From positions 21,232,364 through 21,296,363 of the forward strand of contig CM073322.1 of the NCBI GenBank assembly GCA_037043015.1: a stretch of DNA of 64,000 nt, read 5' to 3'. Every line of letters begins with the position of its first letter. Position 1 is the stretch's first letter. The notes beneath the pieces are model-generated. The model made no database searches. It was given only the letters and a program-made list of their open reading frames with translations, and was not told where the DNA came from. Below, piece after piece: positions 21,569 to 33,369 of the stretch. Source of the DNA: Bryum argenteum. Its lineage: Eukaryota; Streptophyta; Bryopsida; Bryales; Bryaceae. A program made the position numbers and the translations under genes.

Positions 21569-23657
21569 ATGGCGGAGGGAGCAGGGACCGTAATCGTGGG
21601 AGCAGGCCCCGCGGGCTTGATGCTAGCGCACTTGCTCTTGCAACAAGCGCAGCCCAAGCCCCATCTCCTCCCTGTGCGCATTTTCGAAGCCCGAAACGAC
21701 CCCCGCATCCCATTGCCCCAGTAAGCCAGCTCCAATTCTCGCATTCATTCACACTCTCTTGCATTTCAAGCAGCAGCAGAAAGATTGATAAAATTCTAAT
21801 CAGATGTCGGGGATGGATGATGGGTTTGCAATGTAGGTACAAGGAGAGGCAATATTGTGTAGGCTTGAGTGCACGCGGCCAAGACAGCATCAAGCGAGTG
21901 GAGGGGCTGTGGGAGAAAGTGGAGAAACGGGGCATGCCGAGCTCGCAATTCGTGTTGCATTCCGGCAAGCGTGCCATTGCATTGAAGCGCAATCCCGGCA
22001 AGCCGTCGTTGCTCATCAACCAGCGCGCCTTGGCTGCCACCCTCGTTGCTGATTTGGAGAGCCGGTATTCTAAAGACCATCTGGAGGTCTCGTGCCCATA
22101 CACATTCTCTTAAGTGGAGTCTTCTTCTGACTTTCTCTGTGCATGGGTGAGAACTCTAAATCTATTCTCTCTTTTTATATAACATCGATTTGGAGAGCTC
22201 ACTTGAAATGCACAGAGAATAGAAATTGCTACTGAGACTTTGCGGATTGCATGTGCAGGTTCATTTCGATACTCGTTGTAACCAAGTGGATTTTAGCTCC
22301 AAGACCGTCACCTTCGACGATAACGACCCAGTGTCATACACCCTGTTGGTAGGTGCGGATGGTGCAAGGTCTGCTGTACGCAATGAGTTCATAAGGCAAC
22401 GAGGGTTTGATTACCAGCAAAAGAATATGCCGTATACCTTCAAGGTTCTGTATGTTCCGCGCCCGCCTGATCTCTCTGCAGAAGCCGTCCATGCATTCAG
22501 GTATGTCCCTGCCCACTTTGATGAGATTGATTGTCTCAGGCCTGTTTCTGATTAGGTAACGGGGTTGCAGGGTGACGAAGGAGGATGCTGACGAAGGTGC
22601 AAAAAGCTCGTCGTTCTTCAAGCTCCCGTTTTCCGGCACAGCCGAGAAAACAAGCTTGCGATTCTCTTGTTTTCCTACACCTGGAGATGGAATGTCCGTG
22701 CTTATTGAATGGTCGCCAGGCACTACCCCAGTCGAGCTTCTTAGCATTCAGTCTCCAGGAGAGGTATGTATACTCTTGCTCGGATATGGCAATTGTGTTG
22801 AGCTCTAAGATAGTTATATTGATAGCGAGTGGCTAGTGCTTGCAGTTGAAGGCGTACATGGAGAAGTACATGCCACCGTTGAAAGTGCCCATCGAAGCTG
22901 CCGAGGCCTTCATCAATCAACGTCCCACATCCTCGATGAAGGTTCGCTTCTCAGCTCTTTCCAAACATGATATTGCACCACTTGACCCCGTTGAATATAA
23001 CAAAAAACCAAATCATACCTTTTACTTCGAGCTACTCACTTGCTTCAAATATCATTGGATTTGAAATTAATATTTCTGGTGGTGCAGGTCTTTTGCAACA
23101 GGTTCCATGATGCTGGAGGACAAGCCGTTTTGGTAGGTGACGCTGCCCATGCGATGTCGAATGCTCTTGGTCAAGGTTGCAATTCCTCGCTCCAGGTTAG
23201 CATACGCTCTTCACATATTTCGTAGGGCTCTGCCATATAAGTATAAATCTTCATGGCACTGTTATTTGTGGGGAAATGTTCGCTCTCAACAATTGTAGCT
23301 CTTGTACCTAGAGCTTTGTAATGCAGCAGGGATGGATGGATTGAGAGTGTTGGATGAGTGCAGGACGTGGTGACACTATCGCAATCTTTACATGAGGAAA
23401 GTGAGCTTTCCAAGGCATTAGAGAGGTACACGCAGAAGCAAACGCAGGAAGATCATGCCGCTGCCTATTTATCTGAATTTGCCTTCCCACAAGCCAAGTG
23501 GGTGCTTCCATTCTTTTACTTGGGCAATATTGCCCAACCCGCACTCGGCAAACTCCTGCCCTCTTCCATTTTGGCACCTCCCATCCAGAGCCTCTGCTCC
23601 GAAACCCTCACGCCCTATTCCGAGGTACGTTGCCTCAAAGATTCCGACTCCATGTGA
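21569..23657 (+). CDS. FAD-dependent monooxygenase (PF01494 type, kynurenine 3-monooxygenase-like), about 444 residues
   Basis: Exons: 21569-21720, 21837-22086, 22259-22500, 22571-22763, 22846-22941, 23088-23195, then from 23364. All junctions are GT-AG with matching phases. The N-terminal Rossmann motif is VIVGAGPAGLMLAHLL (residues about 8-23). The DG motif is LLVGADGARSAVR. The FAD-ribityl GD motif is AVLVGDAAHAMSNALGQGCN. This layout fits class A flavoprotein aromatic hydroxylases, which use NAD(P)H and O2. The substrate cannot be told from sequence. The end is ambiguous: exon 7 may read through to TGA at 23655-23657 as annotated, or splice at GAG|GTACGT (23624) into an exon starting near 23780 that ends at a TAG near 23875. 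There is no obvious signal peptide. Confidence 0.85.
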
Positions 23658-25500
23658 TGCTTTTAGTTGTACTCTACATGCCTATATAAAGTAAGGTCAC
23701 ATCGAACTAAACTTCAAATTCTGCACAACCCCTAGTCAGCATAGTATCCATTTTGTTGAAAATCTATTTTGCGATCAGGTGAAGTATGTCTTTGTGTTTG
23801 ATTGGATTGATTTGATTTTGAGATCAAGTGATGTATGCCTTCGGGTATGCAGTAGACCTTACTGTATTTTGTAGGTGTCAAGTGCATGATTTCTATTTCA
23901 AAGATGAGAATTAGTTGAATGTGACATTACGGAAGTAGCAAATAGGAGCCATGTTTATTTAGATGCAACACTGCCTAAATTTAATTTATGGTTCCATGCT
24001 GATAGATCAAGCGTATTCATCAGCGATGGTTATCATTCGTGGAACTCACGAACATGATGGCGGCTTCAAAAGGTCCAAGTAGCTGAAATGTTTCACGGGC
24101 GAGTGATTCAGTGATCACCAATACGCACTGCAGTGCTTTCAGGGTGGGTCTTTCGCTATTGTACAATTGCATATTGTAAAATTGAGAAGTCCTTGTTTTT
24201 TTATGGTATTATTGCAGATTGGTTTTCAACGAATGTATTCTCTTTTCTTGGTTAGTGTGTAATATATCATTCTATATGTGAATGTGTGTTGTTGTAATAA
24301 CTTGAAAGGGAGTCAGCTCGGGAATCTTGAAGAATGAGTGAAATGCCTTGGTTTTGGTTCCGTTTTATTTGTATACTTGTGTTAAGTGTTGGTTCTTGTT
24401 TTATTGTTTTCTTGTTCTTGTGTGGTCAAGAGTTTGTTTTATCAATGTATAACTCACTTGTCGATGTTCTTTTTCTTGAAATTTGAAGATGGTCACATCA
24501 AAGGAACATATCGAAGCAATGTATTGATGTGAGTAATGATAGAATATGTTATTTTGTTATAATTCTACAAAACAACCTTTAGGTGGTATTTTTTGTGAAC
24601 TCACCAAAATATACTAAGTTTCAAGTGGAGTGTATAGTTTTGAGAAATCCTTGTGTAAATGGTATAGTCATTTGTTAACTCTTACGTCATATTTCTGCAC
24701 ACTAGAAAAGTCATATTTCTGCACACTAGAAAATTCTTGAAATTTAGAATAGGGGTGGATGAGTTGCAAGGCAATTAAGAGGATGTTTAGGAATAGAAAG
24801 TTTGGTCTTTGTCATTAAGTGTACCTATTGATCTAACATGGCTACAAGAATCAAAGGTCTTTATATTGGTGCCTTCCTATTGTAAGTTGTTGAATGAGTA
24901 ATAAATTAATTAGTTATGAATAAATGTAGTTATCTGCTAAGTAACATCTAATATTACCCTTGAGTCAACCATGAATGGTGACATTTCTAAAGTTTATGTC
25001 AATGTGAAATGTTTGATGGTAGTTGCTCAAATTTTTGAACTTTCTTATTTTAAATCTCTTTAAAAAGACTCTGAATGCTCAACTTTTTGAAAACTCAATT
25101 ATAGTGTATCTAGTGACAAGAGCCAAAATATTGAATTGTTTTGTATCACATCTAAATGCTTTCAACTGTATTTTGATAAATGAGCTACGTCACATTCAAT
25201 AAGAAAATGGTCAAATATTGAAAATTCCATCTTGGCCAGTTAGAAAATTTATTGTCCAAATCTTGGAAAATGCAATTTGTCCTTTTTAATGGTTGGTACT
25301 TGGTACTTAAATCTTGAAAATTTGACTACATCACATCGACTAGCATATGGCTATATATTGGAAATCTTATTGTGTTGTTAAAGAATTCAATGTCAAGTGC
25401 AATAATCTCATCGTGCTTCGTGAATAATTAAGTGTTCAAATACATAAAATTGCTTTGTCCCCTATTCAAATGTTGTTACCTAAATCTTGGAAGTTACACT
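23658..25500. other. AT-rich intergenic DNA
   Basis: The first few hundred bases may be 3' UTR of the monooxygenase. Beyond that I see no gene. Diverged repetition of GGTAC/TTGAAAATT phrases suggests decayed satellite grading into the array that follows. Confidence 0.35.
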
Positions 25501-27480
25501 ATGTTGTATTATATGGAACGGGTGGGGGCTAATTCCATTGTGCCATACAAAATAGGAACGTATGTAATAGTACGGGAAGTCGTTATCTAACCAATATTTG
25601 AGATTATTCTTAAGACAACAAGGAATAGTGACATTTATAAAGTTGATGTCACTGTGTTAATATATTTGATGGCCAGTACTCAAACCCTCAAAATTCAAAT
25701 GCTATGTGAAGGTGGATGTGCACAACTCTTAAAAAGTGTATTATCATATCTAATAGCTTATACATGAACCTTGAAAATTGTACTATGCAAGGTCTAATGG
25801 ATAATGACGATCGGATATCTCATCGTTTTCTGTCCAAAATCTAGTGCTCAATCTTGGAAATTGCATTATGTCCTATTCATGGTCATGTCCAAATCTTGAA
25901 GATTGTTGTACATCATATTTGATGGGTAGAAGTAGCTAATTAGTGAATATTTTGTTATATCGTATGGAACAACAAGTGCTAAAGTAGTGACTAATTAAAG
26001 CAAATTCTATTGTGTCATATGGAATGACATGTACCTAGGTATTCTAGACCTAGAACCCTTTTCGGCCTTTGGTTTTTTTAGGAATTTACTTTTTAATCGC
26101 CCGGAAAGGGAATGAATGAATGGAATGACATGTACCTAGGTAGTGGCTGATCAATAGAAATTATATTGTGAAACATGGAATGACTATTGTCAAACAACTG
26201 ACTAATCAATATAAATTCCATGGTGCCACATCAAATGACTCGTGCCAAGAAAGTAAATATGATCGTTGGGAATTTTATCGTACTATATGCATGACTGGTG
26301 CTAGGGTAGTGGCTATTGATGAAATTAAATCATACCACATGCGTAATTGGTACCCAAGTAGTGCTATTGATGGTATTGAATTGTACCACATAGGTGATTG
26401 ATACGGAGGTAGTCACTATTAATGAAATTGAATCATACCACACGCGTAACTGGTACGCAAGTAGTCACTACCACACGCGTAGTTGGTACGCAAGTAGTCA
26501 TTATTGATGATATTTGATGATATTGATTTGTACCATGCGTGACTAATACAGAGGTAGTCGCTATTAATGTAACTAAATCATACAATCCGCGTAATTGTGC
26601 ACAAGTTGTCACTACCACATACGCGACTTGTCACTACCACACACGCGTAACTGGTGCGCAAGTAGTCACTACAACACACGTAGCTGGTGCGCAAGTAGTC
26701 ACTACCACAAGCGTAACTGGTGCGCAAGTAATCACTATCACACACGTAACTGGTACCCAAGTAATCACTATTGATGATATTCAATTGTACCACGCGTGAC
26801 TGATACGGAGGTAGTCGCTATTAATGGAATTGAATCATACCACACCCGTAACTGTGCGCAAGTAGTCACTACCACACACACACGTAACTGGTGCGCAAGT
26901 AGTCACTACAACACACGTAAGTGGTGCGCAAGTAGTCACTACAACACGCGTAACTGGTGCGCAAGTAGTCACTACCACACGGGTAACTTGTGCGCAAGTA
27001 GTCACTACCACACGGGTAACTTGTGCGCAAGTAGTCACTACTACACACGACACTGGTGCGCAAGCAGTCACTATTGATGATATTTGATGAATATTGAATT
27101 GTACCACATACGTGATTGATACGGAGGTAGTAGCTATTGGTACAATTCTATTGTGGTACATGCGTGAGTGGTGCTTTGATAATGGTTACTACGAGATAAT
27201 TCTATCGTAGTACATTTAATGAAAATTATGTCATGCCACATGGAATAGCTAGTGCCTTGGTAATGATCTATTACTAAAAATTCTATAGCACAACTAGTCA
27301 ACTAGTGGCCATGTAGTAGCTAATCTATGAATAGTGCCCATGTAGTAGCTAATCTATGAAATTTTATTGTGCCACTTGGAATAATTGGTCCTCATGTAGT
27401 CAAGGGAAATTCCATTTTCCCACGTGGGATAACTTGGGCCCAATTAGCGTTTATAAATGGAAATTCTACTATTTCATACG
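25501..27480. repeat. Degenerate satellite of about 60-bp units
   Basis: Phrases such as ATTGTGCCATATGGAATGAC, TAGTGGCT/AGTCACTATT and AAATTCTATTGTG recur roughly every 60 bp with heavy divergence across this stretch. The central part has been re-amplified as a younger array (26433-27080). Frames crossing it are repeat artefacts. Confidence 0.65.
26433..27080. repeat. Minisatellite, about 33-bp units
   Basis: Head-to-tail copies of GTAACTGGTGCGCAAGTAGTCACTACCACACGC-like units (quoted as GTAACTGGTGCGCAAGTAGT followed by CACTACCACACGC) occur in two blocks. They are separated by spacer segments containing TTGATGATATTCAATTGTAC and GATACGGAGGTAGTCGCTAT. CACGYGTAACTGG gives the array locally high CpG in an AT-rich setting. 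Confidence 0.85.
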
Positions 27481-27679
27481 GAACGACAAGAGCTAGGTAG
27501 TGACTACTTGACCCCTAAGTATCCTTGTAGATTGATATGGTCTTTTGCCATCTCGGGTAGCCTAGGTTTGTGGGTTAGATTGATACTTTTGATTGAGATT
27601 TGTATAGAGTGTTTTCTATACTACAAGGTGTGTGTGCAACAAATTGCAAAATCAAATTCCAATTTTAGATTTTTTTTAT

Positions 27680-28155
27680 TGCAAGTTTTAATTTTCACAC
27701 CCTAGGCGGGCAGAAAAAAACTTTTGATTTTTGAGATTTTTTTAGTTCTTTCTTAAAAATATGTTCATAACCAAATCACTACTTGAGTTCCACAGGGCCC
27801 TGAGTCAAAAAATCTACCAGTTCTACAAGGGGAGCCTCCAAACTATATAAGAGCAACAAAAAAAAAAAAAAATTAATTCGAGCAAAATCTTTTGCACAGA
27901 ATTTGGATGTTACGATCTTGCTAATGATAAACATTTAACCATCAATTTTTGAACAAGTGACTAAAAATAGGCTTATTTGAAAGATCTGTTGGAATTCTAA
28001 AAATAGTTGGAATTCTAAAAATAGTTGGAATTCTAAAAATAGTTGGAATTCTAAAAATAGTTGGAATTCTTCTTCACACTCCCAAGAGTGCATAGAGGTA
28101 GAAAATGCAGCTTTGAGGTTTCTAGCTCCAAAAACACACAAGGAAATTTAGGGTT
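27680..28155. mobile_element. Inverted, degraded copy of the TTAA element
   Basis: Read on the minus strand it shows the family order: GTGTTTTTGGAGCTAGAAACC, then CTACCTCTATGCACTC, then the TTAGTCACTTG and AACTCAAGTAGTGATTTGG blocks. The terminus near 28148 has decayed to TTAGGGTTGA. It carries the internal 18-bp tandem repeat listed separately. Confidence 0.5.
27989..28069. repeat. Tandem array, about 4.5 x 18 bp
   Basis: The unit TTGGAATTCTAAAAATAG is repeated perfectly at 27989, 28007, 28025 and 28043 with a partial fifth copy. Each unit contains an EcoRI-type GAATTC. It lies inside the inverted TTAA-element copy, so it arose after insertion. Confidence 0.95.
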
Positions 28156-28456
28156 GATGGAAATTATATCTTTTGACATGGAATGATTGGTGCCCAAAAA
28201 GTGACTATTCAATAGAGATTCTATCATGCCATATGGAACTACTCCATATGGCGCTATAGAATTTCCATCAATTCGCCACTACCCAAGCTTGAGTCGTTTC
28301 ATATTACAAGATAGACTTTATATTTATTGGCGACTACCTAGGTACCATCACTTTACATGATACGATAAAATCTTTATTAATTAGTCACTTTGTCAAATAT
28401 TAGATGTTCACCATCTTTAAAATAAGAAGTAAGGGATTTAACTTTTAAGGGTCCAA

Positions 28457-28850
28457 TTAACCCCTAAAGGACCAAGCGTGTTTTTGAGCCTTCAAAACCA
28501 AAATTGTGATTTTTTTACTACTTTTTGCAAGTTGAGTTATGATTCAATATATTTTACTTTTTTGCTATTTCCACTCGTAAGATCCTTAAAGGAACTACTT
28601 GTACCAATCACCATATGAAATTTCAACTATTGGATCTTTAACATTTGTAAAATCATAACGTTTAAAGTTGATGCAAAAGTGTTTTTGCAACATTTTGAAG
28701 CTTGCTCATGTAAATTCTTGGTGGCTGCCCTTGTAAAATTGATAAACTATTTGACGTGGGGAACTTTGGAACTCAAGTAGTGATCTGGTTATGAACTCAT
28801 TTCCAAAATAGAAATTTAAAAATAAGACCAAATTTAAACATGCCCCAACA
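28457..28850. mobile_element. Partial copy of the TTAA element (left terminus present)
   Basis: It begins TTAACCCCTAAAGGACCAAG at 28457 and continues through the family interior (CGTAAGATCCTTAAAG, TTGGATCTTTAACA, GGAACTCAAGTAGTGATC). No right terminus with TTAA can be placed; it runs into the dispersed repeat at 28873. Confidence 0.5.
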
Positions 28851-28872
28851 AATTAGATGGAGTTGACTTGGT

Positions 28873-29640
28873 AGATAGAAACTCCGGTTCCTTTCTAAGG
28901 GGCCGGCGTGAATGAAGTGTCCGTTCGTAATGCTAATATCCCGATGGCCACTGGACAAGGTGAAATTGGAACAATACTACTTCCCCCTCTAACTACATTG
29001 ATTGACTCTAACTGACTTGGTACTCTAACTACACACCAAGTTTGACTTAAGCTTAAGTTAAAGTTCACTTTTTCACAGATAACCTTGTGTTTTAAACCCT
29101 AAATATGGAACAACCCTATATAAAACCATGAGGTGCTTCAAAATTTATACAGTTGAAATTAACCAATAAAACTACATCCAAAAATATGAAAAAAAAGGAG
29201 AGATAACAAAGAGATCGGCATAAGTATATTGTTGGTGGTTGAAACTATAAAATGAGTATGAAGAGGAAGGAAGATAATCTCCGGGAGTTCACTCTATGTG
29301 TGGTTTTCTAAGATAGATAGATAGAAACTCCGGTCCTTTCTAAAGGGCCGACATGAATGAAGTGTCCGTTCGTTATGTTAATATCCCGATGGCCACCGGA
29401 CAAGGGGAAAATGGTTTTCTAACCATCAGTGAGAGTGAGTGTGACAAGTATCTTATGTGGAGGTATTAGTGCTAGTGGTTACTACTTATGGTTATAGTGT
29501 CCACCATGAGAGGGGTTAGAAGTCCTACTTCACAGTTATTAGGTCCCTTGGGTATATCATCAAGGATAGGTCGGACAAATATTTTATTCACGCCAAGCCC
29601 ACAAGTGTCTCGTGTTCTTACTTATTTATGTTCGAGGTAT
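28873..29640. repeat. Dispersed repeat, copies 2 and 3, with an inverted segment
   Basis: Copies of the block described at 12509 lie at 28873-28996 and 29316-29412. Its downstream part (GGTGGACACTATAA) appears reverse-complemented near 29490-29515, so the third copy has opposed arms. The rest of the segment is AT-rich and noncoding. Confidence 0.55.
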
Positions 29641-30821
29641 TAGCTTTCCACCAACATTTTAGAAGTTCCATATTATCGATTATTGTCATTTGTTCTTGTA
29701 ATCTATTGCGTTCAATGACATATGGAGTCTTAACTAATATACTAGATTTGTTTGTGTTTGATTTTTATTTTTATTTTTTATTTTTTATTTTTTTTATTTG
29801 AGCTCGGTAGTGGGTGACTAAAATATTTGGCCACGAAACAAAGTTGCATCGAAGTTAAACTCCTTTTTTAGCTTTTTGTTCGATATCAATTTTATAGTTT
29901 ATCGTTTCACCTGTTAGAAAAACAAGTTTGTGCTAGTTTAAGGAAGTTTAATGGATATATGAAGAAAATAGCAAGTTTTATGCTCACCCATAAAACCTAT
30001 ACCTAAAAACAAGAAAAATAGGACATCAGTTTGATTTTTTTAAAATATTACCTTCGTAGACTATAAGAGTTGAGCAGAGTTTGGTGAAAAGATAACAACC
30101 TTACTGCGTATTCAACTAACTATGATAAAAGAAGAACAATTATTATACTTCTCATAGATACATAGATAACAGTAGAGCCTCAAAATACAAACTAAATGTA
30201 AGAGGATGCACCTGAATAACAACAACCTAATAGCTCATTCCTAAGAACCAATCCAATGAAAAGAGTGGTTAGTTAAAACTTGAAGATGATAGTAGAGTGT
30301 GAAGAGGTAACCTTAGTAAGAAACAAGCTCATATAGTAATAATGAAATCAAGGTAACTTCAAGGAACATAATGTTCACACAAACCCCAACCAACAAGGGT
30401 TTGGTGTTCTTATATAAAAATTTATTCGTTAATGTGAGGATGAAAACAAGTGAAAGGATGGATGAAAAAAGGGGGGCGAGGGAAAGGAAATGGGAGATGA
30501 GTGATGACATGGCAATGGTAGGGGGAGGCAATAAAAGGGAGGCAGAGCACCCAGCGAGCTTCATTTTCTCCAAGCTCGCTTCTCTCAGGGCCCCCTTTCC
30601 TTTCCCTTGCCTTTCCTTTCCTTTGGCCCTCTTCTCTTGGTTTTCCTTTTCCCCCTTTGTGGGTTTCCTTTTCAGTCTGGTTGTTGTTTACACTCAAACA
30701 CTCACTCTCACTTCTAGGTTATGCTTTCCAATTAGCTCGAAGACATGGTCCCGGAAGCAATTCTCCCATGGGATGGGGCAGAGAAGGATTATTAGGGTAG
30801 AGCACAGCACGATCATGAATC
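29641..30821. other. Upstream region of the ARID gene
   Basis: AT-rich until about 30430. A purine-rich segment (30430-30550) and a strongly CT-rich segment (30570-30670) follow, the latter plausibly part of the 5' leader of the ARID gene. No other gene seen. Confidence 0.35.
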
Positions 30822-33369
30822 ATGGTCGGGCTCTGCTGGAGTAGTGATGCGAGCAGGGTGCCGATGGCGCGCCCCAACAAGCGCAAGGACAAGGACAAGG
30901 AGGACGAGAACCAGGAGGAGGTTTTGTACGTGGACTTGGTGGACAACAGCAAGCGCCCGAAGCTCACTGATGAGGATGCTGCTGCTGCTGCTGTTGTAGA
31001 ACATCAACAAGCAGGTAGCCTGCTGGCCATTGTGGGTTCAATTTTGGAAGCTCGCAGACGCAAGAGTACGCGGCCATTGCCTGTCAAAATCGGCAACAAG
31101 TCCGTGGATCTCGTGGCTCTCCACTCGCGGGTGCACACTCTCGGTGGCTACAGCAAAGTCACGGACGCGAAGCTCTGGAGCTCCGTCTCGGAAGCATTAG
31201 GATTCGGGCCCAAGTGTGGACCTGCTGTCAAGCTCGTCTTCGTCAAGTACCTACAGAATAGTGATCATCATCATCGAAGCTTAGATGATGTTGTTGATGA
31301 TGCTAGACTACAAAACGGCGAAGAAGTATCGTCTGTGAGTGAGGATTGGTTTGAAGGCGTTCGTGAAGAGAAGGTGATTCTGCAGCGTGAGGCGCTTCGT
31401 GGGATGTTGGAGTGGATCAGGTGCGCTGCGGTTCGCCCCATGGATGAATCGGTAGGGATTTCGGGACGAGCTGATGGGCATGATGATGATGGTTGGGCAG
31501 GCCAATGCCACATGTTGGCTGCCAAAGTGCGCTCTGTCTTGTGGAAGGACCTCGGGCGCACTAGTGAGGGCTACAATCAGGTTTGCCTCATTCTCCCCTA
31601 TTGAATAGCTTACTATCGATTGCTCGTACCATTTTTGATTTTGTAGTTGTCGAGAGATTTTGCATCAAATGGAGGTTGTAGTTATCAATTGGCATTAGCC
31701 AAGCCAGTCTATTCTAGACTAATGTATGCTACTGGATAAGTGACGAGTTACCGTTGGTGCTAGGGAATGTTTAATAGTAGGCAGGATGAGGTACTTGAAA
31801 GACACATTATGCGAAATTTGAACATTTCACATTTTCAGCAGCTTCATTTGATAGCACTGCTCATGCATGCTACTGGAATAGCGACGAGTTACCGTTGGAA
31901 GTAGGGGTTATTGGATATATGGTGGGTACTTGGAAGAAATGGAATGTTTCTTGCGTTTTCAATTCTCTCTTCAGTAACTGCATTGATAGCAGTGCCGTTG
32001 TTCTCCTCGAATTGAAATCATTCGTTCTCGTCGTGAGAGCTCGTTTTCTAGTGTTATAGTGTGCGTTCTGGCCAGGATTGATGAGGTTTGGATTTCGCCC
32101 TTGCAGGGGAGACAGATGTCTTCTTTATATTACGAGGATCAAGTTCGACCAGACGCTCAGACGCTGGAGAAATTACGCGCAACTCGAGAACGACTGGAAT
32201 CGATCGGGTTTCAGCCACCGCCAGGACCGAAGTCCCATCACGGAGATTGGGGAGCGGCAGGAGGTTCGTATGCCGGACAGCGCTCAGGTCGAAACACCTA
32301 CAGTGAGTCCGCCTTCGGTCACGGTCACAATCGCAAACGGATCCCAGTAGGCCCGCAGTATCAGGCTGAGATACCCGAGTGCGTTCCTCGGAGCTCAGCT
32401 GATGAACAGCCTAGTAGCAGCGACGATGGCGATAGATGGACAAAAGTCTGGCCTCCAGCAGGAGCACCAGCGGATACCCTACTCAAACCAGTGGGCAGAG
32501 GAAGGCCGGATTCGTGTGATTGCCCCGAGCCAGGCTCTATGAACTGCGTGAGGCCGCATATCGAGGTCGCCAGGGCCCGCCTCAAGGGTGAGCTAGGACC
32601 TGCTTTTGAAAGCATGGGATTCGATCAAATGGGCGAGTACGTTGCCGAGAAGTCGTGGACCAGGGAAGAGGAGCGGATTTTCCGTTTAGTAGCGCGCTCG
32701 CACCCAGCTTCCAAGGGCCTCAACTTCTGGGACTATCTTCCCGACGCCTTACCTCACAAAACGAGGATGGAGCTCAACAGCTACTACTTCAATGTGTTCA
32801 TGTTGCGGAGACGAGCGCTGCAAAACAGGATAGAGAATGCGAAGATCGACAGTGACGACGACGAGGGCGAGTTGCCAGGTGAGAGTGAGGACAGTGAGTA
32901 CGATTCCTCGGACGAGGACGATGATGATGAATCGGACTCCTCCGAGGACGAGGCTATGCCTGTTACCATGCCAACGCCATTGAGAGTGCCTACCGACGCC
33001 GAAATGCTCAAATTCAGACCCCTCTCGGAGTTCAACTACATGCCCGCTGTGGAGGTAGCTCATAGCAGAGCGCCTATGCTGGGGCTCGAAGAAGCAGGGC
33101 CTGATAACTCCCATGTTGTGTTAGTGTGGGATGACAAGCACCTCGAGTCCGGCAGTTTAGTGCCACGGCCGCAGTGGGGTGAGCACCCTCAGTGGGAAGG
33201 CAGGGATGAGGCTGTGCCTAGTAGACACTTTTCACCGCCCAAGGAAGATGCTCGACCTCTTGGGGATCTATGGAGCCAGAATATGGAGATGGCCCCGAAG
33301 CGGGAGAAGGATAAGCTTCTCTCCACGAACGGGATGATCTTAGAACTATTTGGTGATGATGTAAGATGA
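30822..33369 (+). CDS. ARID/ELM2 domain nuclear protein with SANT-like region, 673 residues
   Basis: Two exons, 30822-31580 and 32107-33369, join in phase 0 across a 526-bp intron. An in-frame ATG at 30864 (MARPNKRKDKDKEDE) is an alternative start; 30822 has the better start context (A at -3, G at +4). Residues about 20-35 are a basic/acidic nuclear-localisation-like stretch. Residues about 65-150 form an ARID DNA-binding fold (LLAIVGSILEARRRKS ... LGGYSKVTDAKLWSSVSEALG). The second exon carries an ELM2-like motif (RIPVGPQYQAEIPEC), a conserved CDCPEPGSMNCVRPH, and a SANT-like region (SWTREEERIFRLVARSHPAS ... FWDYLPDALPHKT). An acidic Asp/Glu/Ser run follows. Plant ARID-ELM2 proteins associate with histone-deacetylase-type chromatin complexes. 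The intron contains two diverged copies of a TGCTACTGGA-ACGAGTTACCGTTGG phrase. Confidence 0.88.

Noticed and set aside
26539-27161. Repetitive frames on both strands (NWCASSHY and YLRTSYPCGSD repeats)
   Set aside because: They are produced by the 33-bp minisatellite, whose length is a multiple of three; no start context, splice sites or domain support a protein.
28873-29412. Possible self-cleaving ribozyme in the repeated block (GAATGAAG, CCGATGGCC, GAAACTCCGG)
   Set aside because: The hammerhead core order CTGATGA ... GAAA with a cleavage triplet is not present, and no HDV- or twister-like core could be assembled.
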